DNA from: an uncultured Cyclobacteriaceae bacterium
Lineage (GTDB): Bacteria > Bacteroidota > Bacteroidia > Cytophagales > Cyclobacteriaceae
Assembly: GCA_937146645.1 (NCBI GenBank)
Contig: CAKZRQ010000058.1
Location: forward strand, 150,275-214,274
DNA length: 64,000 nt
Direction: 5' to 3'
In this document: in pieces, positions 50,464 through 60,331 of the stretch
Layout of the letters: every line of letters begins with the position of its first letter
Position numbering within the stretch: position 1 is the stretch's first letter
Position numbers and translations under genes: made by a program
The notes under the pieces: model-generated
What the model saw: only the letters and a program-made list of their open reading frames with translations
What the model was told of the DNA's origin: nothing
The model's database searches: none

Positions 50464-52554
50464 ATGAAAAGAATTGCACCCTTTCTACCCATCCTCATTT
50501 TTTTAATTTCTTGTGGCTCAGATCTTAAGCCTAGTGGATGGGATACTAACCAGGTAGAAATTGTACGAGATGAATTTGGCGTACCTCATATTTTTGGAAC
50601 CAGGGATGCCGATGTGGCTTATGGCCTTGCCTGGGCTCATGCGGAAGATGATTTCAAAACCATCCAGAGCACTCTTTTGGCAGGAAAAAGAATGACTGGA
50701 AGGGTATTCGGAGAAGGAGGTGCAGCTATCGATTTCTTTGGACACTTGCTCGAGACGAAAGAATTGGCTGAAGCCAAATACGAATCAACGTTCTCAGAGG
50801 AATTCAAAAGAGTTCTAGAAGGCTATGCAGCTGGAATGAATGACTATGCCTATCAGCACCCAGATGAAGTTTTACTTTCTGACGCTTTCCCTGTAACCAC
50901 AAAGGAAATTACTGCCGCCTACATTCTTTCTCTAGCCCAAATGTCTGGAGCAGATCGGGCAGTCACGCAAATCGTCGAAGGAACTGTGGATTTAGCTCCA
51001 ATGGATCAAAACCCTAAGGGATCAAATGCTATTGCTGTTCATTCATCAAGAACTGACACGGGCGAAAGCTTTTTAGCGATCAACTCTCACCAACCTCTGG
51101 AAGGACCAGTGGCCTGGTATGAAGCTCATTTACATTCAGAAGAAGGATGGAATATTCTTGGTGGACTTTTCCCCGGTGGGGCGATGATTTTCCATGGGGT
51201 CAATGAAAATCTAGGCTGGGCTCACACGGTTAATTTCCCTGACCTGTTGGATATTTATCAACTTCAGATCAATCCTGACAACGAAAATCAATACATGGTT
51301 GATGGAGAGTGGCTTGAACTCGAGGAAAGAACCGTTTGGCTCAAAGTGAAGCTTTGGGACTTGGTCACAATCCCAGTTCCTAAGTCTGTTTGGAAAAGCA
51401 TTTATGGACCTACGATGGTTACGGATAAGGGTGTATTCTCTATCCGTCTTGGAGTCCTTGACCGGATTGGAGCTCCAGAACAATGGTGGAGAATGAACAA
51501 AGCCAGCAACTTTGAGGAATTCCATGATGCAATGTCCGTAATGCAGTTAACCAGCTTCAACACGGTTTATGCAGATAAGCACGATAGCATTTTCTACGTG
51601 AGTAATGGACTTCTTCCGGAACGAAATCCAGAAATAGATTTTACCGAGACAGTAGCTGGAAATACCGAAAAAGCACTTTGGGATAGCTACTATGATTTTG
51701 AAGCTTTGCCACAGCAAACCAATCCAGAGTCAGGCTATCTTTTTAATACCAACCATTCCCCTTTCCTCGCGAGCAGCTACCCGGATAATATGCATCCCGA
51801 TGACTATCCTAAAGGAATGGATTACTTGATACGAGATAATAATCGATCTACTCGATTTCGAGAACTTATGGATGATAGCACAACGATCAGCTATGAGGAT
51901 TTCAAAAGAATTAAGTACGATGGTGAACTTCCCGAGAATCTTGCATTCCGAACAAATATGGAATCCCTTTTTGCTTTGGATCCTGAAAAACATCCGGACA
52001 TAGCGGAGCAGATCAGAGTAATTCAGTCCTGGGATAAAAAGTCAGGCGTAGAAAGTGAAGGAGCAGCAGTTTTCGCTTTCCAGTATTATTACTGGTGGGA
52101 TAAATTTCAGGAAATGGGCAGAAGCTGGGAAACTACATTGTCGGAGGAAGAGGCGGCTGAAGGTTTAAAAGCGGCAAAAGAGCATTTTGAAACTCATTTT
52201 GGTAAAGAGATCGTTCAGCTTGGTGAATATCAGAAATTGGTTCGTGGTGATAAAGCTTTGCCCCTGTGGGGCATAGATGATGTGATCACAGCCATGCGCA
52301 GCCAGCCCTGGGAGAATGGAATGCGAAAGGGAGCACAAGGCGAGTCTTACATTATGATGGTCAGATTTGGTGAAGACCTACCGAAGATAGAAACTATCAA
52401 TGTTTATGGAGCAAGTAATCATCCTGACAGTCCGCATTTCGATGATCAGATGGAGATTTTCCTACGTCAGGAATTGAAGCCAATGACCTTAGACAAGGAT
52501 GAGGTGTACCAAAAGGCAAAAAGAGTTTACCGGCCTGGCGAATCAGGGAATTGA
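50464..52554 (+). CDS. Penicillin acylase family lipoprotein
   Basis: A 696-aa Ntn-hydrolase of the penicillin-amidase/acyl-homoserine-lactone acylase group. The signal is a lipobox (MKRIAPFLPILIFLISC, Cys17). The alpha part begins DEFGVPHIFG; the self-cleavage site PKGSNAIAV places the nucleophilic Ser at residue 187, preceded by a linker that may be removed. The beta chain contains NSHQPLEGPVAWYEAHL. Substrates could be amides such as acyl-homoserine lactones or peptide caps; the sequence does not tell. Confidence 0.9.
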   Translation: MKRIAPFLPILIFLISCGSDLKPSGWDTNQVEIVRDEFGVPHIFGTRDADVAYGLAWAHAEDDFKTIQSTLLAGKRMTGRVFGEGGAAIDFFGHLLETKELAEAKYESTFSEEFKRVLEGYAAGMNDYAYQHPDEVLLSDAFPVTTKEITAAYILSLAQMSGADRAVTQIVEGTVDLAPMDQNPKGSNAIAVHSSRTDTGESFLAINSHQPLEGPVAWYEAHLHSEEGWNILGGLFPGGAMIFHGVNENLGWAHTVNFPDLLDIYQLQINPDNENQYMVDGEWLELEERTVWLKVKLWDLVTIPVPKSVWKSIYGPTMVTDKGVFSIRLGVLDRIGAPEQWWRMNKASNFEEFHDAMSVMQLTSFNTVYADKHDSIFYVSNGLLPERNPEIDFTETVAGNTEKALWDSYYDFEALPQQTNPESGYLFNTNHSPFLASSYPDNMHPDDYPKGMDYLIRDNNRSTRFRELMDDSTTISYEDFKRIKYDGELPENLAFRTNMESLFALDPEKHPDIAEQIRVIQSWDKKSGVESEGAAVFAFQYYYWWDKFQEMGRSWETTLSEEEAAEGLKAAKEHFETHFGKEIVQLGEYQKLVRGDKALPLWGIDDVITAMRSQPWENGMRKGAQGESYIMMVRFGEDLPKIETINVYGASNHPDSPHFDDQMEIFLRQELKPMTLDKDEVYQKAKRVYRPGESGN

Positions 52555-52580
52555 TGGATAGGAAGCTGAAGGACTTTTAA

Positions 52581-53609
52581 TCACTTCCTCTTCAAAACTC
52601 CATCTTCGACGTACCAAAATCCACTCCACTCAAAATCCCAATCCATAATATCCAAAGTGACATTCTGTGACTCACTGACGCTTTTGTATTTCAACGCTTC
52701 ATTATCCAGATTCCAGATCAAAGGAGAAGAGCTTTCCACCTGCTCAGGGAGCTTATCCGGATGGTTGTCCAAAAGAAAATAGGCTGAAGATTGTCCAAAA
52801 ACTCTGGCTATTCCGTTTTTATCAATCGCTACAGCAGTACGCTCGTCCACACCAATAGCTCGAAGTGGCGATTCTCCTGCTTGACCTTTCAGCCGAGCCA
52901 TAAAGGCGACCAATCTTCCTTCTCTGTTTCTCTGGTAGAAATGCTGATCCGTAATGGTATTTTGAAGAAATGGATGATTAATTAGGCTGGACTTGCTCAC
53001 AGTTAATCTTGGGTCAAATGGATTGTCCAAGGCCTCACGACTTATGATCGATCCATTTTCACCAGAATAAACGTATTCACCCATGATAGCGCAGCCAGCA
53101 CTTGTTCCACCTATAGGTATTTTTTTATCATGAATGAGGTATTGAATGGCCTCTTCGACCTTAGACCCCTCCCATAAATCTAAATAGGCCGACTGATCCC
53201 CTCCTGCTATAAAGAGAGCTTCAGCATTTCTTAGGGTTTCGTATACCTTTTCATTATTGGTGGACTCTCTGGAATTCAAGAGCAAAGTCTCTACAGAATT
53301 CAGTCCTCCCATCTCAAGGAGGTAGTCATTATAACCAGTGCTTCCACTCGTACGAATTATTACAAAATCTCCTCCACCTGCTCGCTCAATCATCCAGGCC
53401 ATCGCATCATCTACATCTGTGCTTCCTCCTATAAGAACCAACCCCGATTCAGTTGTGGTCTGCACATCGTCAGAATTCCCTACCCTTTCTAAGGAATATG
53501 GATTTCTTTCGTCCACTACATTCGGAGCAGGGTCTTGGTCCTGGCTTGAGCAAGAATTAGCAAAAAAGATGATGAAAACAGGAAGCAGGAATCGAATTAC
53601 TTTAAGCAT
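52581..53609 (-). CDS. Cyanophycinase-like S51 family lipoprotein
   Basis: A 342-aa protein with a lipobox signal (MLKVIRFLLPVFIIFFANSC). The serine nucleophile elbow GGTSAGCAIMG and the preceding FIAGGDQSAYLDLW belong to the S51 family that includes cyanophycinase and dipeptidase E. ESGLVLIGGSTDVDDAMAWM opens the domain. Start placed at 53609; an upstream in-frame TTG (53633) has no signal. It may release aspartate-type dipeptides; true cyanophycin breakdown is unproven. Confidence 0.87.
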   Translation of the reverse strand: MLKVIRFLLPVFIIFFANSCSSQDQDPAPNVVDERNPYSLERVGNSDDVQTTTESGLVLIGGSTDVDDAMAWMIERAGGGDFVIIRTSGSTGYNDYLLEMGGLNSVETLLLNSRESTNNEKVYETLRNAEALFIAGGDQSAYLDLWEGSKVEEAIQYLIHDKKIPIGGTSAGCAIMGEYVYSGENGSIISREALDNPFDPRLTVSKSSLINHPFLQNTITDQHFYQRNREGRLVAFMARLKGQAGESPLRAIGVDERTAVAIDKNGIARVFGQSSAYFLLDNHPDKLPEQVESSSPLIWNLDNEALKYKSVSESQNVTLDIMDWDFEWSGFWYVEDGVLKRK

Positions 53610-53732
53610 TGGCTGAGTTTTATGGAAGTGCAAACTTCGGCTTTTTCAAATAGCAAGGCTGCTCAACATCAAAGGTCAAAAATCCTGATTTTTATACTGA
53701 ATCCAATAAAAAAGTATGAACATTCAAATACA

Positions 53733-54482
53733 CTAGACCAACTCTAGATTGAAGGGTCGAAAGGAATCCAGCATTTCATCCCTGGGATTCAGTTCTGTGA
53801 CCAAAGTATCCACTTCAGTGAGATCACAGGTTTTATACTTCTGCACGGAGTGAAGCTTATCAGAAACAGACAAGATCACTGTCTTTTTTGCCGCTCTAAT
53901 CATGGCTTGCTTTACCTGAATCACTTCCCAATCAAACTCCGTCAATCCATGTTCGGCATCCAAATATCCGGTTCCGAGGATGCACATATCCACTTTAAGC
54001 TGAGCCAGGGTATTTACCACAGTTCCGCCTACGGCAAACTTGGCATCGTGCAAAAGCTTCCCTCCAAGGAAAATCACCTCTACCTCTGGATGCTCCAATA
54101 GCTCCACGGCGACATGTAAGCTCGGAGTAAACACAGTTAATGGAAGCTTTTTGGGAATCAGTTTAGCCACCTCCATATTCGTGGTGCCACCACTCATCAG
54201 GATGACCTGATCTTCGGTTAGCAAAGGAATCGTCTTTTCAGCAATCTTTATCTTCTTGGACTGTAGGTAAATATTGCTCTCATCCTTGGTGAAATTCATG
54301 AAGCCAAAAGAGGTGGCTCCGCCATGAACTTTCTTGATTTTCTTCTGTTTGGCCAATTCCTTCACATCTCGTCGAACGGTGTCGATTGACACATTCAGTT
54401 CTTCAGTTAGATCATTTAGGAGTACTCGATGATGTAAATGAACCTGATCAAGAATGTATTTCTGTCTTTCCTCTTTAAGCAT
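53733..54482 (-). CDS. DeoR family transcriptional regulator
   Basis: A 249-aa repressor with an N-terminal winged helix (EERQKYILDQVHLHHRVLLN, then VSIDTVRRDVKELAKQ as recognition helix, and HGGA wing) and a C-terminal sensor domain of the sugar-phosphate-binding type (LMSGGTTNMEVAKLIPKKLP, FLGGKLLHDAKFAVGG). Members usually respond to a phosphorylated sugar. It is divergent from the amidase-NagZ operon across a 160-bp gap, so it is the probable regulator of that operon. Confidence 0.9.
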   Translation of the reverse strand: MLKEERQKYILDQVHLHHRVLLNDLTEELNVSIDTVRRDVKELAKQKKIKKVHGGATSFGFMNFTKDESNIYLQSKKIKIAEKTIPLLTEDQVILMSGGTTNMEVAKLIPKKLPLTVFTPSLHVAVELLEHPEVEVIFLGGKLLHDAKFAVGGTVVNTLAQLKVDMCILGTGYLDAEHGLTEFDWEVIQVKQAMIRAAKKTVILSVSDKLHSVQKYKTCDLTEVDTLVTELNPRDEMLDSFRPFNLELV

Positions 54483-54580
54483 TGGTGGTTGGTTGATTGG
54501 AATAGAAAAATAGCAAAAAAATGCAGGTTTCTAAAAAACTTGGAAAAAGCTGCAAATTATCGACTCGTTTCTTAATTTCT

Positions 54581-54607
54581 TTTGAAATTCTCGGTAGTTT
54601 AGCTTTG
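54581..54607 (+). promoter_or_regulatory. Possible promoter of the amidase-NagZ operon
   Basis: TTTG (54581-54584) and TAGCTTTG (54600-54607) match both consensus halves, but the spacer of 15 nt is shorter than usual. Transcription near 54613 would give a 30-nt leader before the ATG at 54643. Confidence 0.35.
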
Positions 54608-54642
54608 ATAAATTCATCTCCCCAGCAATATTGAAGATCACT

Positions 54643-55326
54643 ATGAAGCCTTTTTCTAAAATTGCCCCATCGCACCTTTATTCGCTATTAATCCTTATTC
54701 TTTTGGGTTTGGCTTGCAGCCCAAAACCTACATTCACGATTGTAGAAAAACCTATTACATGGAATGAAGAACGCGAAAGATTATCACTATTATACTTAAA
54801 GGATCGACACGGAATGGAGCAAGAAAAAGCGATAATTGATCCGAAAATGGTAGTGGTACACTGGACCGCTATAGATAATATTGAGGTGACTTTTGACGTT
54901 TTTGATCCACCGACCCTTGGCGGAAGAGCTGACTTAACCGGTGCCAGTAATCTAAATGTATCGAGCCAATTCCTGATAGATAGAGACGGAACCATTTACA
55001 GACTCTTACCGGATAATTATTTTGCAAGACATTGTATCGGGCTGAATTATACGGCTATCGGAATTGAAAATATTGGAGGCTCTGATTGGCCCCTGACTAA
55101 TGCTCAGTTAAAGGCGAATGAAGAACTAATTCGATATTTGAGAAGAAAGTATGAGATCGAATATGTTATTGGTCATCATGAATATAGACAGTTTGAGTCG
55201 ACAGACTTATGGAAGGAGGCTGATCCAAATTACCGTACAGAGAAGACCGATCCAGGTCCAAAATTCATGGAGAAGCTTCGCAAAAACCTGGAAGATTTAG
55301 GATTAAAACCAATGCCAGCACAGTAA
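54643..55326 (+). CDS. N-acetylmuramoyl-L-alanine amidase lipoprotein (Amidase_2)
   Basis: A 227-aa zinc amidase that cuts the bond between MurNAc and L-Ala of peptidoglycan. Zinc ligands are visible as VVVHWTA (His), GHHEYR (His) and the aspartate of KTDPGPKF. The signal is a lipobox (LILILLGLAC, Cys about 25), so it acts in the periplasm or on the outer membrane. The ATG at 54643 was chosen over an in-frame TTG at 54631. It is the first gene of the recycling operon. Confidence 0.9.
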   Translation: MKPFSKIAPSHLYSLLILILLGLACSPKPTFTIVEKPITWNEERERLSLLYLKDRHGMEQEKAIIDPKMVVVHWTAIDNIEVTFDVFDPPTLGGRADLTGASNLNVSSQFLIDRDGTIYRLLPDNYFARHCIGLNYTAIGIENIGGSDWPLTNAQLKANEELIRYLRRKYEIEYVIGHHEYRQFESTDLWKEADPNYRTEKTDPGPKFMEKLRKNLEDLGLKPMPAQ

Positions 55327-55330
55327 GCAG

Positions 55331-56956
55331 ATGAAGCCAACTCTCAGACTCCCAATTTTCATTTTTTGCCTTTTAGCTTGGGTCAGCTCATGTAAAACTC
55401 AAGCGCCTTTTTCCGACCCAGATTCGGATCTTGAATTAGATTCTACTTCGGATAATCCTACTGCAGATCTTCCAAAAAAGGAAGTGTCCGGCCTACCAAT
55501 GGAACTTCAACCTCTGGACTTTGCCCTTCCTGAACTCCCAAGAGAATTCAGGGGCGTTTGGATTGCCACAGTGGTAAATATTGACTGGCCGATTTCTCCT
55601 ACAGATTCCTATGAAAAGCAGAAGCAGGATTTTGTTAAGCTTTTGGATCATTATCAAAACCTGAATTTCAATGCAGTCATCGTTCAAATAAGAACTGCCG
55701 GAGACGCCTTCTACCCTAGCAACCTTGCCCCTTGGTCAAAATATCTAACCGGGAAAGAAGGGAAAAAGCCCGATACAAATGAGGATCCATTGAGTTGGAT
55801 GATTTGGCAGGCCCATCAAAGAGGAATGGAGTTTCACGCCTGGCTAAATCCCTATCGAGCAACTTTTGATCTGAAAACAGAAGTGCTTAGCCCAGAACAT
55901 GACTTCAATAAACATCCAGAATGGATGCTTAAATATGGACCAAAGTACTACTATGACCCAGGTATCCCTGAGGTGAAAGCGCACTTGACCAATGTAATCC
56001 GTGAAGTGGTGAGTAATTATGATGTTGATGCCATCCACTTCGATGATTATTTCTACCCATATAAGATTGCGAATACGGCTTTCCCTGATAACAGCAGCTA
56101 TCAAAAGTTCAAGAAGCAAGGTCAAAGTATAGACGATTGGCGGAGGCAAAACGTGAACGATCTGGTTCGTATGGTCCACACGTCAATCAAAGAGATTAAG
56201 CCATGGGTTCAGTTTGGTATCTCGCCCTTTGGGGTTTGGAGAAATCAGGAAAAAGATCCGAAAGGCTCTCCCACCCGAGCCGGTCAGACGAATTACGATG
56301 ACCTCTACGCTGATCCTATCACCTGGATGAAAGAAGGCTGGATCGATTACCTGATTCCACAAGTTTATTGGAGCATGGATTATGAGCTCGCTTCCTATCG
56401 AAAACTGAATGATTGGTGGTCAAATAACAGCTACGATACGAGAATTTACATCGGTAACGGCCCTTACAAAATCCGTGAAAATTCGGACAAAGCCTGGGAT
56501 AATCCCAGTGAGATTAACACCCAAATTTCCTATACCCGGACATTACCAAATATCCAGGGGAATGCATTTTTCTCAGCGAAATCACTTTACTCTAAAAATC
56601 AGGATGTAGCAAACCTTCTCAAGTCAGAGCTTTACAACGAGCCGACTTTAGCACCTAATTTTGATCGAACGAGCAACTCCTTAATCGAGGCTCCTGCCAT
56701 CACATCCGTTTCAAATGAGCAGGCCTGGACCAAAATCAATCTGGAAAAGCCTCTTGATCCAGCCATCCGTCTCGCGGTGGTGCAATGGGGTTCTAGTTTA
56801 GAAGAATTGACATCAGCTCCTCAGTATCGGGTTTGGGTAGGTTCCGGCCGACCCAGATCACTGGAAGTTTCGAATATGGGAGATAAATATCTTGCCATTC
56901 GTTGGATTGACCACTTCGGTCAAATTGCCTCATCTCAAGTTTTCCTAGTACCCTAA
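55331..56956 (+). CDS. GHL10/DUF187 family glycosidase lipoprotein (DigH/YngK-like)
   Basis: A 541-aa exported lipoprotein (lipobox WVSSC, Cys about 21) with a TIM-barrel catalytic domain of the GH10-like DUF187 family. Signature stretches are LPREFRGVWIATVVNIDWP, FNAVIVQIRTAGDAFYP and DAIHFDDYFYPY; the last carries the acidic pair. E. coli DigH of this family hydrolyses glycan strands stripped of peptides. A beta-sandwich tail follows (about 440-541). The gene starts 4 bp after the amidase stop. Confidence 0.88.
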   Translation: MKPTLRLPIFIFCLLAWVSSCKTQAPFSDPDSDLELDSTSDNPTADLPKKEVSGLPMELQPLDFALPELPREFRGVWIATVVNIDWPISPTDSYEKQKQDFVKLLDHYQNLNFNAVIVQIRTAGDAFYPSNLAPWSKYLTGKEGKKPDTNEDPLSWMIWQAHQRGMEFHAWLNPYRATFDLKTEVLSPEHDFNKHPEWMLKYGPKYYYDPGIPEVKAHLTNVIREVVSNYDVDAIHFDDYFYPYKIANTAFPDNSSYQKFKKQGQSIDDWRRQNVNDLVRMVHTSIKEIKPWVQFGISPFGVWRNQEKDPKGSPTRAGQTNYDDLYADPITWMKEGWIDYLIPQVYWSMDYELASYRKLNDWWSNNSYDTRIYIGNGPYKIRENSDKAWDNPSEINTQISYTRTLPNIQGNAFFSAKSLYSKNQDVANLLKSELYNEPTLAPNFDRTSNSLIEAPAITSVSNEQAWTKINLEKPLDPAIRLAVVQWGSSLEELTSAPQYRVWVGSGRPRSLEVSNMGDKYLAIRWIDHFGQIASSQVFLVP

Positions 56957-56966
56957 AATCCAGATC

Positions 56967-57446
56967 ATGAAAGATATGCTCGTGCGCCTTCAGGATCTTC
57001 CTTCATTTGAGCAGGAAGAAAAACAGCTAGCCAAAAAGGAAGGAATCATTTTCCGAAGGGCCATAGCACCTGAAAAGAGTATTGTCATTGAATGGGTGGA
57101 CAGTACTTTTGGGCAGTATTGGGCCTCAGAGGCCGATGTAGCTTTCAGCAGACAGCCGGTTTCTTGTTGGCTGGCGCAAAGAGAAAACGACATTCTAGGC
57201 TTTGCATGCTATGAATCTACGGCAAGAAACTTTTTTGGCCCTACGGGTACCAAGGAAGAGGAACGAGGAAAAGGAATTGGTAAAATTCTTTTGATCAAGG
57301 CGCTTGAATCCATGATGGAAATGGGATATGGCTATGCCATTATTGGAGGTGTTGGTCCCGAGGAGTATTACAAAAAAGTGGTGGATGCCAGAGTAATTGA
57401 CGGTTCAGAGAAAAGCATTTACGAAAATCTAATTCGCAAAAAATGA
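56967..57446 (+). CDS. GNAT family N-acetyltransferase
   Basis: A 159-aa acyl-CoA-dependent transferase. The acetyl-CoA loop TKEEERGKGIGKILL (Q/RxxGxG/A type) is near residue 95, followed by ALESMMEMGYGYAIIGG. Its position between the glycosidase and the AmpG-like permease suggests a cell-wall sugar or peptide as substrate; this is inference. It overlaps the permease gene by 4 bp. Confidence 0.85.
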   Translation: MKDMLVRLQDLPSFEQEEKQLAKKEGIIFRRAIAPEKSIVIEWVDSTFGQYWASEADVAFSRQPVSCWLAQRENDILGFACYESTARNFFGPTGTKEEERGKGIGKILLIKALESMMEMGYGYAIIGGVGPEEYYKKVVDARVIDGSEKSIYENLIRKK

Positions 57447-58717
57447 GTTCCACTCGTGCTAAAAGTCCATGGCTTTGGGTCCCATCCCTATACCTGACAG
57501 AGGGTATTCCCTACATCATTATCATCACTGTTTCTGTGGTGATGTATACCAAGCTCGGAATATCTAATGCGAATATCGGACTATATACAAGTTTGCTTTA
57601 CCTGCCTTGGGTGATTAAGCCCATTTGGAGCCCGATTGTGGATCTTTTTGGAACCAAAAGGAAATGGTTTCTATCCATGCAGCTGGTATTATCACTTGTT
57701 TTTTTGGGCGTGGGATTGACTACTCCGGCTGATAATTTTTTCTTCCTCACACTCGCCTTTTTCTGGATGGGAGCATTTGCTTCCGCCACCAATGACATTG
57801 CCTCTGATGGCATGTACTTGATTGCTCTGAAGCCCGATCAGCAAAGTTTCTTTGTAGGACTTCGAGGCACCTTCTATCGCATAGGTATGATCACCGGACA
57901 GGGATTGATAGTAATTATTGCCGGGTATTTGGAAACCAGCTTTGGTGATAACACCCAGGCATGGTCTTATACCATGATAATTGTGGCAGCCATGATGCTG
58001 CTTCTCACCATCATCAATTTCATTACGACTCCGAATGTAGAAGAAGAGAAGACTGAAGAGGAAAGTGACAAAAAGAGTTTCGGCGATGTCTTTAGGACAT
58101 TTTTTACGAAAAAGAACATTGCGCTTTCCTTAGGCTTTGTGCTTTTGTACAGGCTTGGAGAATCCCAACTGGTCAAGATGGCATCCCCTTTTTTACTCGG
58201 CGACCCTGAAACTGGAGGGCTTGGGATAAGCACCACAGACTATGGTTTGATTTATGGAACGGTGGGAGTCATCGCACTACTCCTCGGAGGTATACTGGGA
58301 GGTATTGTGATTTCAAAGGATGGCTTAGGTAAATGGATGATTCCAATGGCCCTGAGTCTAAATCTTCCCAACCTCCTTTATATTGCTTTGGCCTACGTAC
58401 AGCCGAGTGGACTTCTTGTCCCCACCATTGTGGTAATCATCGAACAGCTCGGATATGGCTTTGGCTTCGCTGCCTACATGGTCTTTCTCATTTATCTGGC
58501 CGAGGGTATTTATCAAACTTCGCACTACGCACTAGCCACAGGCTTTATGGCCATGGGAATGATGATTCCTGGAATGGTCTCAGGGTATATTCAGGAATGG
58601 CTTGGCTACCCAGGATTCTTCATTTGGGTGGGCGTGGCTATGGTTCCTGCGCTAGTAATGGCTTCGGCGGTGAAGTACCCCAAATATTTCGGTAAGAAAG
58701 AAAATTCGGAAGAGTAA
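57443..58717 (+). CDS. AmpG-like MFS permease
   Basis: A 424-aa major-facilitator permease with about 12 transmembrane helices. The N-terminal half begins LWVPSLYLTEGIPYIIIITV, and helix 2 ends PWVIKPIWSPIVDLFGTKRK, the typical loop 2-3 region of AmpG and related transporters. AmpG imports GlcNAc-anhydroMurNAc and its peptides. Context (amidase, glycosidase, NagZ) makes a murein fragment the likely cargo. It overlaps the GNAT gene by 4 bp and ends 2 bp before the NagZ gene. Confidence 0.87.
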   Translation: MSSTRAKSPWLWVPSLYLTEGIPYIIIITVSVVMYTKLGISNANIGLYTSLLYLPWVIKPIWSPIVDLFGTKRKWFLSMQLVLSLVFLGVGLTTPADNFFFLTLAFFWMGAFASATNDIASDGMYLIALKPDQQSFFVGLRGTFYRIGMITGQGLIVIIAGYLETSFGDNTQAWSYTMIIVAAMMLLLTIINFITTPNVEEEKTEEESDKKSFGDVFRTFFTKKNIALSLGFVLLYRLGESQLVKMASPFLLGDPETGGLGISTTDYGLIYGTVGVIALLLGGILGGIVISKDGLGKWMIPMALSLNLPNLLYIALAYVQPSGLLVPTIVVIIEQLGYGFGFAAYMVFLIYLAEGIYQTSHYALATGFMAMGMMIPGMVSGYIQEWLGYPGFFIWVGVAMVPALVMASAVKYPKYFGKKENSEE

Positions 58718-58719
58718 GA

Positions 58720-60237
58720 ATGAACCTCAGCAAAAAGCAAAAAGTCGCCCAAATCTTTTCCCCGGCGGCTTTTATCCACGATTCAGAAGAGAAATATCAG
58801 GCGATCGAAAAATTGATTTCAGAGGATGAAATCGGTGGATTGACCTTCTTTCATAGCCGACATTCTGCTGCTGCAAACTTCGAAAAACGTGCAGAAACTC
58901 TGGACGTAGAAAACACCCTTGAAAAGCTCGTAAAGCTCATCAATCGCTATCAAACCATCTCCAAAGTTCCTCTACTGATCTCAATCGATGGAGAATACGG
59001 ATTGGCCATGCGGATCGAAAAAACCCCTCAATACCCTTTTGCGATAACGCTGGGTGCATTGAAGGAAAATTCAGAAGAGCTGGTGGAAGAAGTGGGCTAT
59101 CGAATGGGAATGGAAATGGAAGAGTGCGGAATTCATCTCAACTTGGCTCCTTGCGCTGATGTGAATACCAACCCCAATAATCCGGTTATCGGCTATCGTT
59201 CTTTCGGGAATGATGTCGAGAAGGTTTCCAAGCTTTCCTATGCGATGTATTCGGGTTTGAGCAAAGCAGGAATCGGCGCATGCCTGAAGCATTTTCCAGG
59301 TCATGGGGACACCGCAACAGATTCTCATTTGGGTTTACCAGTATTAGACAAAAGCCGGAAGGAGCTGGAGGCTGAAGAATTAATTCCTTTTCAGTATGGA
59401 ATCGATCGAGGGGTAGAAATGGTCATGGTAGGACATTTAGCAGTTCCTGCTTTTACCAATGGGGAGAGTATTCCCGCGAGTATCAGTCATGACATCATTA
59501 CCAGCTTGCTTAAGGAGAAAATGGGCTTTGATGGAATTGTGATTTCAGATGCCCTGAACATGAAGGCGGTTGCGGATATGTTTGATAAGCCAGGTGAATT
59601 AGAGCTTAAAGCTTTTCAGGCTGGAAATGATATCCTTTGTTTTTCCGATCATGTCAGGGAAGGTATTGAGATGATAACGGAACATTCCTCCGAGTCTGAA
59701 ATTGATACTGTATTCCAAAAAGTCTGGGAGCTTAAAGAAAAATTAGGCGTAATGAATGAGCGAGAAGCGGATGTCCCTGCATTCGATTGGGACTCCCATT
59801 CCAAGCTTCAAACAGAACTCGCCGCAAACTACGTTTCGGTCATCTCCGGAAAGCTGGACAAATCAAAACTCAAAAAGCTTTCAGATTCCGGTAAACTAGG
59901 ATACCAGGAATTTTTTGGTTCGGAGAATTCGAAATTCAAGGAATCCTTAGACTTTGAATTCACGGATTCAGAGCAGGCCGAAGCCATGCTTATTTCAGTT
60001 TTCGTTCCAAGTCATAAGCCCTTAAACCAGTTTGGCATGGATCAATCCGCTTTAAAGAAGATAGCCAAACTATCAGAAGAAAAAACTTGCTATTTGCTTC
60101 ATTTTGGAAATCCTTTGGCACTGAAGCATTTGGGAGATTTGGAGAATTTTGTGGCGGTGATTTGCGGCTATCAGAATTTTGAGGAGACTCAGGAAGCAGT
60201 GAGAAATACGCTAAGCATTTTTTTATCAAGAACCTGA
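58720..60237 (+). CDS. NagZ-like GH3 beta-N-acetylglucosaminidase
   Basis: A 505-aa cytoplasmic glycoside hydrolase of family 3. The loop LKHFPGHGDTATDSHLGLP supplies the NagZ-type His acid/base in DSH (Asp201, His203). VISDALNMKAV holds the nucleophile Asp277. No signal peptide is present. It is longer than single-domain E. coli NagZ, with a C-terminal domain (residues about 345-505) like two-domain Gram-positive NagZ. It should cleave GlcNAc from imported muropeptides. Last gene of the operon. Confidence 0.9.
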   Translation: MNLSKKQKVAQIFSPAAFIHDSEEKYQAIEKLISEDEIGGLTFFHSRHSAAANFEKRAETLDVENTLEKLVKLINRYQTISKVPLLISIDGEYGLAMRIEKTPQYPFAITLGALKENSEELVEEVGYRMGMEMEECGIHLNLAPCADVNTNPNNPVIGYRSFGNDVEKVSKLSYAMYSGLSKAGIGACLKHFPGHGDTATDSHLGLPVLDKSRKELEAEELIPFQYGIDRGVEMVMVGHLAVPAFTNGESIPASISHDIITSLLKEKMGFDGIVISDALNMKAVADMFDKPGELELKAFQAGNDILCFSDHVREGIEMITEHSSESEIDTVFQKVWELKEKLGVMNEREADVPAFDWDSHSKLQTELAANYVSVISGKLDKSKLKKLSDSGKLGYQEFFGSENSKFKESLDFEFTDSEQAEAMLISVFVPSHKPLNQFGMDQSALKKIAKLSEEKTCYLLHFGNPLALKHLGDLENFVAVICGYQNFEETQEAVRNTLSIFLSRT

Positions 60238-60331
60238 TTTAAAGCTCTTTGCCTACTATTTTTTCATATTTTGGGAAAAGGAGTTCCCCAAAAGGGCGAA
60301 AACTCTAGAAGAGTAAGGAAGTTCAGTAGAT

